This document shows, piece by piece, positions 1 to 8,410 of a DNA stretch of 40,760 bases; position 1 is the stretch's first letter; the number at the start of each line of letters is the position of its first letter. Under the pieces are notes generated by a model. The model was not told the DNA's origin, did no database searches, and saw nothing but the letters and a program-made list of their open reading frames with translations. Where the stretch lies: NCBI RefSeq assembly GCF_000281045.1, contig NW_008246068.1:691067-731826 (forward strand), given 5' to 3'. The stretch comes from Saprolegnia diclina VS20 (Eukaryota; Oomycota; Saprolegniomycetes; Saprolegniales; Saprolegniaceae). The position numbers and the translations under genes were made by a program.

Positions 1-2
1 GT

Positions 3-155
3 ACCCGCACATACTTCGGCGTCAGCTCTCGGCGTCAATCGCTGATCTTGGGCGACGACCCTGACCTCTTCTGCTCCTACCGGGATCCGGTCCAGGTGTG
101 GTGGATTTGGCGCGGCCCGACTTCAAGTTGCGTGATAATAGACTGGACCTCTTAA
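3..155 (+). CDS. Possible 3' end of an upstream gene (partial)
   Basis: One frame is open from the window edge to a TAA at 153-155, giving about 50 residues including the stretch GDDPDLFCSYRDPVQ. A GTGTGG...ATAATAG segment from about 99 could instead be a small intron. No family is recognised. The stop lies only 60 bp before the GRASP start, so if real this gene is closely packed upstream of it. The evidence is only an open frame at an edge, so this is weak. Confidence 0.25.
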   Translation, partial: TRTYFGVSSRRQSLILGDDPDLFCSYRDPVQVWWIWRGPTSSCVIIDWTS

Positions 156-215
156 AATGCATACTTGTGAAACATCAAATGCCAGAGGAGATACCAACTT
201 CGTCGACCGAGCACG

Positions 216-1574
216 ATGGGCAGCGAGCAGTCGACGCCCGCGTCGCCGGTCCCGGAAGAGGGCGATGGCTCGAGCTCTGGCTTCCGCGTGCTTGGCATCC
301 AGGAGAACTCGCCCTCGTCAACGGTCGGCTTTGTCTCGTTCTTTGACTTTATCGTGGCGGCGAATGGCATTCGATTGGTATGCATCAAGAGGTCATGGCG
401 ACGGCGCGCTCACGCCCACCTGTGTAGGACACGAAGGACGCGACGTTCATGGAGATCATTGCACAGAGCGAAGACGTGCCCATGAAGCTCTCGATATACA
501 ACATCAAGTCGCAGACGACCCGCGGTACATGACGTTGCCGTCCTCGCCTGTCCTGGATGCAAATGACTAGAGCTCGAGATGACACCGACGCGCCAATGGC
601 CTGGGAAGGGCATGCTGGGCGTCACGATCCGCTTTGACTCGTTTGAAGGCGCCGAAGACAACCTGCTCCACGTGCTTGTACGCGCAAGATCCACGAAGCG
701 TGTGCACTCAACCGCGACGTCTGTAGGAGGTGGCCGACAAGTCGCCGGCGCAGCTTGCGACGCTCGAGCCCGAGGCAGACTTCCTCCTTGGCACGCACGA
801 GCGCGTTTTTCGAGGTAATGACGACGCTGTCTTGCTGTCGATGACGACATGTCGACTAGATCCCGAAGACCTCTACGATGAGATTTTGGACAGCCTCGAC
901 AAGCCTTTGCAGTGCTACGTCTACAGGTACGACGCACTCACTGCACGACTGCGGTAGACTCATGGTTGTCTCGTCGTAGCGCCAGAACAGACCAGGTCCG
1001 GCTGGTCACGATCGTGCCCAACGACCGCTGGGGCGGCGAAGGCTTTGGTTTCCTCGGCGCCGAGGTCGGCCACGGGTATCTTCACCGTCTACCCGCGAGT
1101 GTGCGCCATTCGAACGGCGAGTCGGTCGGCTTTGTCAACATTGCGGCGCACACCCAAGCTGCGACCGATGTCTACGGTACCATTCCTCCCGTCTCCTGCG
1201 TCCGTCACTGTAGTGCATAGCGCGCGAGCTGCCGGCCGAGCCCGTCGCGCCGGTTGAAGACACGGTCCGAGCTTCATTCTCGTTGCAATCACGCTGCATA
1301 CAACGCATAGGTCGAGGCGGCCGAGACGCCTATCGAAGCACCCGCCGTGGTTGCCCCCGTGGTGGTGGCGTCGACACCTGCACTGGCCGAAGTCCTCTCG
1401 GTGAGTGCGCCATCGTCGACGTCGTCGTTGCCGTCGCCGCGGCGGGACGTCGTGGCCATCGCGCCAGCGCCCAAGTCCAACCCAGTGACAACGTCGCCGT
1501 TTCCGCCCATGGGCTTCCCGGGGTTCCCCATGTCGACGGTCGAGACGTACATCAACCCCATGTCCCGCGACTAA
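216..1574 (+). CDS. GRASP: GRASP55/65-type Golgi reassembly stacking protein
   Basis: Peripheral Golgi protein that tethers and stacks cisternae and acts in unconventional secretion. Eight exons are inferred: 216-377, 428-524, 571-677, 727-814, 860-926, 980-1176, 1221-1264 and 1311-1574. They sum to 342 codons with stop (341 aa). The protein starts MGSEQ, and Gly2 fits the N-myristoylation signal of GRASPs. PDZ1 (about residues 20-110) shows VLGIQENSP and FFDFIVAANG. PDZ2 (about 113-215) shows GMLGVTIRFDSFEGA, then WGGEGFGFLGAEVGHGYLH, which matches the family WGGEG...GYGYLHR signature. A Pro/Ser/Ala-rich tail (about 255-341) follows, as is usual for the regulatory C-terminus. Length is close to lower-eukaryote GRASPs. 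Introns are 44-53 nt and end in TAG. It converges with the Sel1 gene, with 31 bp between stop codons. Confidence 0.93.
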
Positions 1575-1605
1575 GTACTGTTGACGACGTGTGTATTGCG
1601 CAAGT

Positions 1606-3009
1606 CTACTCGGCGGCTTCGAGCTGCTTGAGCATGTCGAGAATCGACTCGGCTGTCTTTTTGCTCTGGGGCACACCCGTCCCCGTGTAGTACATGTCGG
1701 CGAGGTTCTTCCACGCCGACATCGAGTGGCGGTCGGCCGCCGCTTGGTAGTACTGAAAGGCCTTGGTGTACTCGCGGCGTTCGTACTTGAGCGCGCCGAG
1801 GCAGCAGAGCGCGTCGGCGTGTTCGAGTTTTGCCGCTTGCGTGTAATATTCGATCGCTTGCCGCATGTCGGGCGCCGTCAGCGGAGGCAGACCGTAGTGG
1901 TAGGCGTCGGCCATGCAGTAGATGGCGTCGGCGTCGTCGCATGCGACAGCGGCCTCGAGGTAGCGCCAAAACACCTCAGCGTCGGGCGCGATACCCATGG
2001 TCTCGTCCCCGCTGCGGTAGAGCTGGGCGAGGTAGTAGCGGGCGCCGCCATGACCTTTGTCAGCGGCCGCTTCGAGCATGAGGAGGCTGCTGGTCGCGTT
2101 CGCCGGGACGACATCGTGGCCGACGTGTAGCACATGACCCATGAAGAAGAGCGCACTGGGGTCGCCGACCTCGGCCGCCTTCATAAAGTAGCTCATCGCG
2201 CGCTCAGCGTCCGTGGGGATCGGAGGCACTGAGTTGGCGCTGCCGTTGTAGTAGAGCAGCCCAAGGTTGTAGAGCGCATCCGGGTGCGGGTTCTGGCAGT
2301 TGGCGAGGAGCGAGTACCACGCGGCGCCGGCGTGCGCGAGCGGCGGGTCGTGCTCCATGCAGAGGTTCCCGAGGCGGACGTAGGCGTCGCGGTGCCTGCA
2401 ATGACTCTGTATGAGGACGTGTCCTTGGAGAGGGTGACGTACCCGGCATCGGCCGCGCGGCGGAGCCACTCGACACCCTTGGCGTTGTCTTGGCGCATGA
2501 GCTCCATCGGGTCGGACGGGGCCACAAAGGCCTCGTCGAGCGGCGGTAGTTTCTTGCGCCCGTTCAAGAGCGGCTCGACGATGCTGCCAAAGACGTCGTC
2601 CAAGGCGTCAGTCGTCGTATGCTGGACGAGACTCGCGGCCTGTGTCTTCTTCTTTTGCTCTTCGCGGTACGCCTTGTACATCTTGCGCGCCTGCTTCCGA
2701 ATGGTCCTGATGTCCTGCGGGTCGGTGGTTGCATTTGCCTTTTGGCGCATGTCCTCGGCATCGAGGAGCCACTCGTCTTCGGCCGACGTCGCGTCATTGG
2801 CCTCGTCGTCTTCGAGGTACATGAGCCCTAGCTCATATTGCGCGACAGCGTCCTCCTTGTAGGCGCGCACATGCAGCGCCTGGACCTCGTCCCAAAAGGC
2901 CTACGTAGCAAGACGCATGAGGACTGGCGATTGTCGCGTAGGATTACATTGTCAGTTGGCACCGACGCACCATGCAGCGATCGCACATGCAGAGAAAAAG
3001 GCTGCGCAT
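1606..3009 (-). CDS. Sel1-repeat (TPR-like) protein
   Basis: Solenoid scaffold protein of the Sel1-like repeat class; partner unknown. Three exons are inferred on the minus strand: 3009-2971, 2900-2443 and 2395-1606, totalling 429 codons with stop. The 2396-2442 intron is well supported because it joins RRAADAG to HRDAYVRLGNLC across a repeat. The short first exon (MRSLFLCMC...) and its 70-nt intron are less certain. The middle contains a charged, probably helical stretch (IRKQARKMYKAYREEQKKK). From about residue 150 onward successive A..Y.L...Y..G units appear: DALYNLGLLYYNG, SALFFMGHVLHVG, GARYYLAQLYRSG, DAIYCMADAYHYG, DALCCLGALKY and SAWKNLADMYYTG. The first exon does not look like a signal peptide, so unlike the ER protein SEL1L/Hrd3 it is probably cytosolic. 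Confidence 0.85.
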
Positions 3010-4222
3010 GGCGCAACGGGTGCGTGACAGAGACCACCGAGCGCTGCTGCGTTCGCACGCGGGATGCCTGCCGAGCGGCGTGGCGGGCCAGTACTGCTAC
3101 GCGCCGCAGCATCTTGAGTTTGTCCAACGAAGCCTGAGGATGCGGAAGCGCTTCGCGATGCCATTGGCCCAAAAAGCAAGTGTTTTCGACCAATCCAACA
3201 CAGCCATACGAACGAACCCGATTCGTGCAAATTACGTTGAATTGCAGCCAATCAAGCGCATCGAAGACGTGTTGGAACTTCAGCGAAGATCGAAGACAAC
3301 GCTGTGCAACCAGCTGCTCGGTCTTGTCTCTACCAGGTGCCACATTTCCGAGATTCTTCAACGGAGATCTGGTTTATGGGTCCACCCCCCAGGAGCTCCC
3401 CCGGGGTCCTACTGTTATGTGACGCGGCTGTCTGGAATGTTAGGCGTCGACGCCACCGTGAGGCTAGTCGCACGCAGCTACACGTGCATGCACGCAATGC
3501 GTTTCTCGTCCGCCTCGTCCAGTCCCATGACGAGTCTCATGGATTGATGGCGACTGCGCATCCTCTACTAGTATACATAGTCGACTAAGCTTCGCAGTCC
3601 AAGCGTGTGCGCCAAGTCAGCAAGCTTGGACAGCATGGGGTCCTCTTTCTTGTCACACAACAGAGATCGATCGAGGAGCAACACCAGCCGCACCTACACC
3701 AGCCGCGCTGTAATAGTCCTTGGGTCCTCGCCATGCAAGTGTGATCATAGATTTATCTCGCATAAGTCGTACCCGTAGCGCCTTCGCGCCATCGATCCTC
3801 TCTTCTGGTTCTCGAAGACGGACGAGCAATGAGCAAGAACGAGCATTCGCGTGCTGCGAGTTCGGATTCTGCGTGTCCTCATACGTACAGTACATGAGAT
3901 GTGGGTGCAGTCCACGTTCCATGTCGTGGCGACTCTAGAGCATTTGAGCAGTGCTTGTACGTACGTGCGTGCACGAGACGATGCGTCGAACGCTGCGACA
4001 GCGAGCCCGCGTAATGTTGCGTGCAACTAGCCGACCCAGGCGCTGTGTTATAACGCACCTTTACACTCGGTAGAAAGGGCAATCTGGCGCGGTGGTCCAC
4101 CACCTGCTCGTTCCCGGCGGATACACGGGCGCGACTCACGCGCCGAGTCAGACGACACGAGCGTGGTTTGTAGGCAGCATCATTGGTGAAAAGACAGGTT
4201 CTCGATCAACAACCTCGTCACC
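3010..4222. other. Intergenic spacer, about 1.2 kb
   Basis: This is the divergent 5' region of the Sel1 gene (-) and the SLC1 transporter gene (+). The open frames here are short, overlap on both strands and resemble no family. An AGCCAATCA box lies at 3246-3254. A short imperfect duplication of an accagccgcac unit is present near 3683-3704. No RNA gene was seen. Confidence 0.5.
3246..3254 (-). promoter_or_regulatory. CCAAT-type box (TGATTGGCT on the coding strand)
   Basis: AGCCAATCA on the plus strand matches the NF-Y consensus RRCCAATSR. It lies about 240 bp upstream of the proposed Sel1 start and reads TGATTGGCT in the direction of that gene, the same word and orientation found upstream of the ankyrin and second DGAT2 genes. 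Confidence 0.4.
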
Positions 4223-5974
4223 ATGGCCGCTGCCCGCCCCCGGATCATCCTCTTTGATGGCGAGATCCCGCAAGAGTCGACGCCGCAAGCCAACTTTATT
4301 GAGATGCAGCAGCATCAGAAGGCCAACACGCACGGTCTGCTCTACGACGCGAACCGGGACCACCGAGCCATGTCGGTGCCGCGGCCGCCGCCCAACACGC
4401 ACTTTGCGCAGCCTGCGCACCGGACGCCGACACCAGCGCGCAAGCCGCCGACGTACAACCCGAGCGACTATGGCTTTGCGGCCAAGATGCGCAGTCCGAC
4501 AGCCATGTTCATCGGTGCGGTCGTCGGCGCAATCGTCGGCGGCGTCCTCGCCAACTACAAGGCGCTCAACGGCGACAACATTTCACCAGTCGCCGCGCAG
4601 TGGGTCTCGCTCGTCGGGTCGCTCTTCTACCGCGCCATGACGTGCATCGTCATTCCGCTCGTGCTCTCGTCCATGGCGCTCAGTGTCTCCGAGATGCTGC
4701 GTATCGGGAAGGGCACGGCGATCTCGTGGCGCGTCGCATTGTACTTTTTCCTGACCAAGGTGCTCGCGGCGACGACCGGGCTCTTGATTGCGCTGGCATT
4801 TGCGTCTCAGTTTCAGAACATTGACGAATCGCACCGGCAGCGCGACATTACGTCGGACGCCAAGATGTGGCTGCGCTGCGGCAGCCTTCCGTCCGACGAC
4901 AAGTTTATGACGCTCTCAACCAACGGCACCATCACATGCGAGAGCCGGGACCCTTTGGACGCCCGCGCGATGGCCAACTCGTCCTTTGTCATGCGCGATA
5001 CCAACAACGTCTTTGTGAAGAACGCCGACATTGGCGCGATGCCCAAGCGGACGTTTGCCCAGGCAGTGATTGACATCTCCAACGACATTGTGCCCGACAA
5101 TGTCGTCAAGGCCATGGTGTCGACCAACGTCCTCTCGGTGGCGATGTTTGGGCTCCTCTTTGGCGCCGCCGTGTGCAAGAATTACCGTCAAAACTCGACC
5201 GGTACGCATTACGTCATGGACATTCTGCGCCAAGTCAACCACGTGTGCACGGTGCTTGTGCACTGGCTGCTCGTGCTCGCCCCGATCGGCGTCGCGTCCT
5301 TGGTGGCGGGCGTCGCGGCCGCCAAGCAGCCCATCGTTGGCGACGGACGCGCATTCTTTGCGCAAACGTACGCGTTCATGCTGACGCTGGGCATTGCGAT
5401 CGTCGTGTACACGTGCATGCTGTTGCCGCTCTTTTTAGCGCTCTTGGCGCGCATCAACCCGTACCCGTACCTGCTCAAGATGTTTCCCGCGCAGCTGTTT
5501 GCATTTTGCACGGCCTCGAGCGCCGCGACGCTGCCCGTGTGCATGCGCTGCGTCGAGGGCACGAAAGAAGTGAGCCAGTCGCTCTCGCGCTTTGTCATTA
5601 CGCTCGGCGCGCCGCTCAACAAGGACGGCGCCGCGATTTACCTCTCGGTCGGCATTGTGTTTTTGGCCAATAGCGCCGGCGCCACGCTCTCGGGCCTCGA
5701 CCTCTTCTTGACCATTGTGCTGAGTCTTGTCGGCTCGATGGCTGTCGCGCCCGTGCCCGGTGGCTGCCCCGCCGTGCTCTACTGCATTTGGACGTCGCTC
5801 ACATCGGTGAACTCCAACCAAGTGCCCGGCGCGCTTCAGACGCTCCTCCTCCTCGATTGGTTTGTCGATCGGTTCACGGCCGCGGTCAACGTCACGGGCG
5901 ACACGGTCGTCGCCCGCGTCATCGCCAAGCAGATTGACGAGCAAGGCGTCGACGAGCAGACTGCCGACTACTAA
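4223..5974 (+). CDS. SLC1/DAACS-family amino acid symporter with an altered cation-site motif
   Basis: Multi-pass plasma-membrane transporter of the dicarboxylate/amino acid:cation symporter family (EAAT/ASCT/GltPh fold). Single exon, 583 aa; the ATG at 4223 is followed by a Pro-rich cytosolic N-terminus of about 85 residues. Hydrophobic segments start at about residue 90 (MFIGAVVGAIVGGVLA). The Ser-rich HP1 loop is FCTASSAATLP (about 428-438). The TM7 motif is NKDGAAIY (K467) where the family has NMDGTA. The HP2 tip is PVPGG. TM8 is DWFVDRF (D545, D549) followed by NVTGD (N556, D560). The position of the GltPh Arg397 side-chain anchor is Thr552; ASCT-type carriers also lack this Arg, so I infer a neutral rather than acidic substrate. 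The large loop between TM4 and TM5 (about 200-290) fits eukaryotic members. Overall family call is firm; ion coupling is uncertain. Confidence 0.92.
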   Translation: MAAARPRIILFDGEIPQESTPQANFIEMQQHQKANTHGLLYDANRDHRAMSVPRPPPNTHFAQPAHRTPTPARKPPTYNPSDYGFAAKMRSPTAMFIGAVVGAIVGGVLANYKALNGDNISPVAAQWVSLVGSLFYRAMTCIVIPLVLSSMALSVSEMLRIGKGTAISWRVALYFFLTKVLAATTGLLIALAFASQFQNIDESHRQRDITSDAKMWLRCGSLPSDDKFMTLSTNGTITCESRDPLDARAMANSSFVMRDTNNVFVKNADIGAMPKRTFAQAVIDISNDIVPDNVVKAMVSTNVLSVAMFGLLFGAAVCKNYRQNSTGTHYVMDILRQVNHVCTVLVHWLLVLAPIGVASLVAGVAAAKQPIVGDGRAFFAQTYAFMLTLGIAIVVYTCMLLPLFLALLARINPYPYLLKMFPAQLFAFCTASSAATLPVCMRCVEGTKEVSQSLSRFVITLGAPLNKDGAAIYLSVGIVFLANSAGATLSGLDLFLTIVLSLVGSMAVAPVPGGCPAVLYCIWTSLTSVNSNQVPGALQTLLLLDWFVDRFTAAVNVTGDTVVARVIAKQIDEQGVDEQTADY

Positions 5975-6568
5975 TGTATGTGAATCCAACACCTTGATTA
6001 TATGAGTCCGATGGTGGTCGTCATGGTATGACGCGTGACATGGATACAGGAGACAAAGTGTTCTCAATGCGCGCCCTCGCTTTCGGCCTTGCATTTCGCA
6101 GTGGTTGTGTCGGGAGCAGGTCGAGGGCAGTACCCCTACCCCTGCCCTACCCCTTTACTGAGCCTCGGTATATGGACCTGGATACGCACCGTTCAAGCAA
6201 CGACACACGCTCGTCCTCACATACGAGAGCGCCGTGTCCTGTCTTACTCGACTTGTGCGCTCCATGCCGCGCGCACTGCTATTATGGGTGCATTTACGGC
6301 GTGAAAAGTTAGGTCCCTGCCAAGCCCTGCCCATGCTTGCGAGTTCAAACCCTTTCGACCGCAATACTGTAGTACGGGCGGGGTACGTGCTCTACCGCAG
6401 CTCTAGATCGCTAGTGTCGTGTCGCTCGTTTAGCTTAGACTCGTAGTGGCGATGGCGTTGATTCCACGACCAAGCCGAACTCGAAGTTCGAAGTACACGA
6501 ATATGCGATCTCTGCCTTCGAGGCTTTTCATCATTTTCGACCACGCGGCCAAGGAAGAGACAGACAGC
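5975..6568. other. Intergenic spacer with a C-rich tract
   Basis: Holds the 3' flank of the transporter and the 5' flank of the small membrane protein. Short open frames on both strands resemble nothing. The only notable structure is the four-run C tract at 6133-6153. Confidence 0.5.
6133..6153 (-). other. Predicted G-quadruplex / i-motif tract
   Basis: Four cytosine runs (6133-6136, 6139-6142, 6145-6147, 6150-6153) are separated by 2-nt loops TA, TG and TA. The minus strand therefore reads as four G runs of 3-4 with 2-nt loops, meeting the standard quadruplex pattern. It lies 159 bp past the transporter stop. Confidence 0.5.
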
Positions 6569-6793
6569 ATGGCGTTCAACCTCTTTGCCCCGGCCGAGAC
6601 GATCAACTACGACTTCGTCGCGGGCATGTACGGCCTCTTCACGCTCCTCGCGATCGTGCTCTATGTGCTGCAGCACTACACGGACGCGGTCGAAGGCTTC
6701 TACATCGTCATGGCCCCGTTCGCGCCGTGCCTGCTCTGGAGCCTCGTTGTGCGCCGCAACTGGCTGCGCCTCGAGAAGGCCAAGACCGACTAA
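6569..6793 (+). CDS. Small two-helix membrane protein, 74 aa
   Basis: The frame is open further upstream (from 6446), but the ATG at 6569 is preferred because the predicted protein MAFNLFAPAET... begins just before two clear hydrophobic segments. Helix 1 is about residues 17-38 (FVAGMYGLFTLLAIVLYVL) and helix 2 about 46-64 (YIVMAPFAPCLLWSLVV). The tail RRNWLRLEKAKTD is basic and probably cytosolic. I do not recognise the family. The balanced helices, the positive-inside tail and a 35-bp tail-to-tail spacing with the next gene favour a real gene. It could be an accessory subunit of a membrane complex, but nothing here shows which. Confidence 0.6.
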   Translation: MAFNLFAPAETINYDFVAGMYGLFTLLAIVLYVLQHYTDAVEGFYIVMAPFAPCLLWSLVVRRNWLRLEKAKTD

Positions 6794-6828
6794 CCGTCCA
6801 CGCTTTTGTAATCGATGCTTGCTATATA

Positions 6829-8104
6829 CTATCCAAAGTGGCGCGACGCGAAGCGTGGCATGTGCTGTCGCTTCGCGCGCTTCTCCCGCACGAGCGACAG
6901 CGCCTGTCGCCGCCGGTACGCGCTCTGGAGGCGCACGACGCTGCGGTAACCCGGGCTGCTCTCGGCCTTGATGATGTTGCGCGAGTTGGGCCGCGAAAAC
7001 GTGAGCTTGCAGCGCTGGAAGCTGTAGTAGTAGCGCGCCTTGGTTGCGGGATCGACGCACTCGACCCACGCGTTGTCCTTGTCCCGCGCGAGCTCGAGTG
7101 CGACGCGACGGACCTCAACGTCTGCACGCAGCTTGGCGTCTGAGAGAAGGACCTCGAGCATCTGTAGCTCCATGAAGCGGGGCACGACAGCCCTTGCGCC
7201 GTCAAAGTCCCTACACATCACACGCTCCCAATGCCGGTCAACGATCTATGCAAACACGTACGGCGGCTCATCAAGCACGCACGCTTGGGTGTCGCGGTTG
7301 TAGTAGTACGGGACGCCGCCGTCCTCCGTGTGCGCCATGAACCACACGTTTTCCTTTGGCGTCCGGGTCGGGGGCTCGAGGACCTTGGCCAAGTACGGCG
7401 CCGCGACCGCCGTCGGCAAGAGATGCGCTTGCATGTGCACGTGGTTGAGGGCGCAGGAGACCCAGTCTCGGAGTCGGAGGTACGCGGGCATGCGCTGCCA
7501 CGACGGATCGGTCGGCGGCACTTGGTACGTCGACGGCAGCGACAACAGAAGGTCGTCAAGGTGATGGCGCGAGAGGTCGTACGGCTTGGTGAAGAGGCCC
7601 ATGGGTTCATTGCACGCGACCCACTCCCACCCGCAGAGGTGTGCGTCAATGTTCTTGACGATCCACGCGGCCCAGACGCCCGACCAAAGCACAGCGGCTG
7701 TGGCCTTCGGCGACGGCACGTTGAAGAGCCAGAGGACGCAGCGCACGGTGGTGAGGACGGCTTCGGACGGCGGAAAGTCCCACCCGAGCGGATCTAAGAA
7801 GTCCGACTTGCCCATTTCTTGAAGCGCAATGACGCTCTCGTCGTACGCCGAGACTAGAAGCAGTGCTCGGCACGCATCGAGCATCGAGGAGGGTACCAAT
7901 CGCAAGCACTTCCATCTTGGTGAACGCTGGCGACAGGTACGGGCGCTTGGCAATGTACTCCTATACCGCGAGATCGTTCAGAGCCACGCAAGGGTGTCGT
8001 ACCTTGTCGAGCTGCATGGCGAGCTGCGCTTTCGGGACGCCTTTGGCTTGCAGCTCCTTCTTGAGCTTCTCGAGGTAGCTTGCCAAAGCGTCGTCCTCGG
8101 GCAT
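6829..8104 (-). CDS. Protein with two degenerate WW-like domains and an IQ motif
   Basis: Four exons are inferred: 8104-8003, 7960-7897, 7853-7256 and 7210-6829, summing to 382 codons with stop. The N-terminus (MPEDDALASYLEKLKKELQ) is probably a short coiled helix. The middle of about 150 residues is Trp-rich and unrecognised. A first WW-like unit has NVWFMAHTEDG and PYYYNRDT but ends in DEPP without the second Trp. A second unit has NAWVECVDP and RYYYSFQRCKLTFSRP, with Phe where the second Trp would be. An IQ-type helix follows (RSVVRLQSAYRRRQALSLV), suggesting calmodulin binding, then a basic C-terminus. WW units normally bind Pro-rich ligands; loss of the second Trp makes that uncertain. 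The gene is head-to-head with the giant membrane protein gene (306 bp apart). Confidence 0.78.
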
Positions 8105-8410
8105 GCCAAAACTATCTACTAGCCAAACAAGGATAAAGATAGATCCACGGAATACCATCCACTGCGTCGCCGCCTTTGATGACCTCTGCGCTCTCACACA
8201 TCGGGCCCTCTCGACTTTTCAGACTGGTACACCCCCGACCAAGGCGTCGCGCATCGCGGAGAGTGTCGTCAACTGGTGAACCACCGCCGAGCGGCGCTAT
8301 ATAATCCAGCATAACTTCATGTTTGCGTGCGATCGAATTCTGAACCAAAGCGTTCGTACCAGCTCTCCTCGCAACGCTTGCGTCGACGCCGAACGAACAG
8401 CGACCAACTT
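8105..8410. promoter_or_regulatory. Divergent promoter region
   Basis: A 306-bp interval separates the start codons of the WW/IQ gene (-) and the giant membrane protein gene (+), so regulatory elements of both must lie here or overlap the genes. A tataa-containing stretch (gcgctatataatcc) lies at about 8294-8307. No other element was recognised. Confidence 0.4.

Noticed and set aside
3683-3704. Short imperfect duplication near 3690
   Set aside because: Only two imperfect units of about 11 bp, so no support for a satellite or functional repeat.
5435-6094. Minus-strand frame opposite the SLC1 transporter
   Set aside because: Low-complexity Arg/His/Glu shadow of the transporter gene.
6335-6380. 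GAGTTCAAACC resembling a tRNA B box
   Set aside because: The flanking bases do not form a T stem, and no A box or acceptor stem fits.
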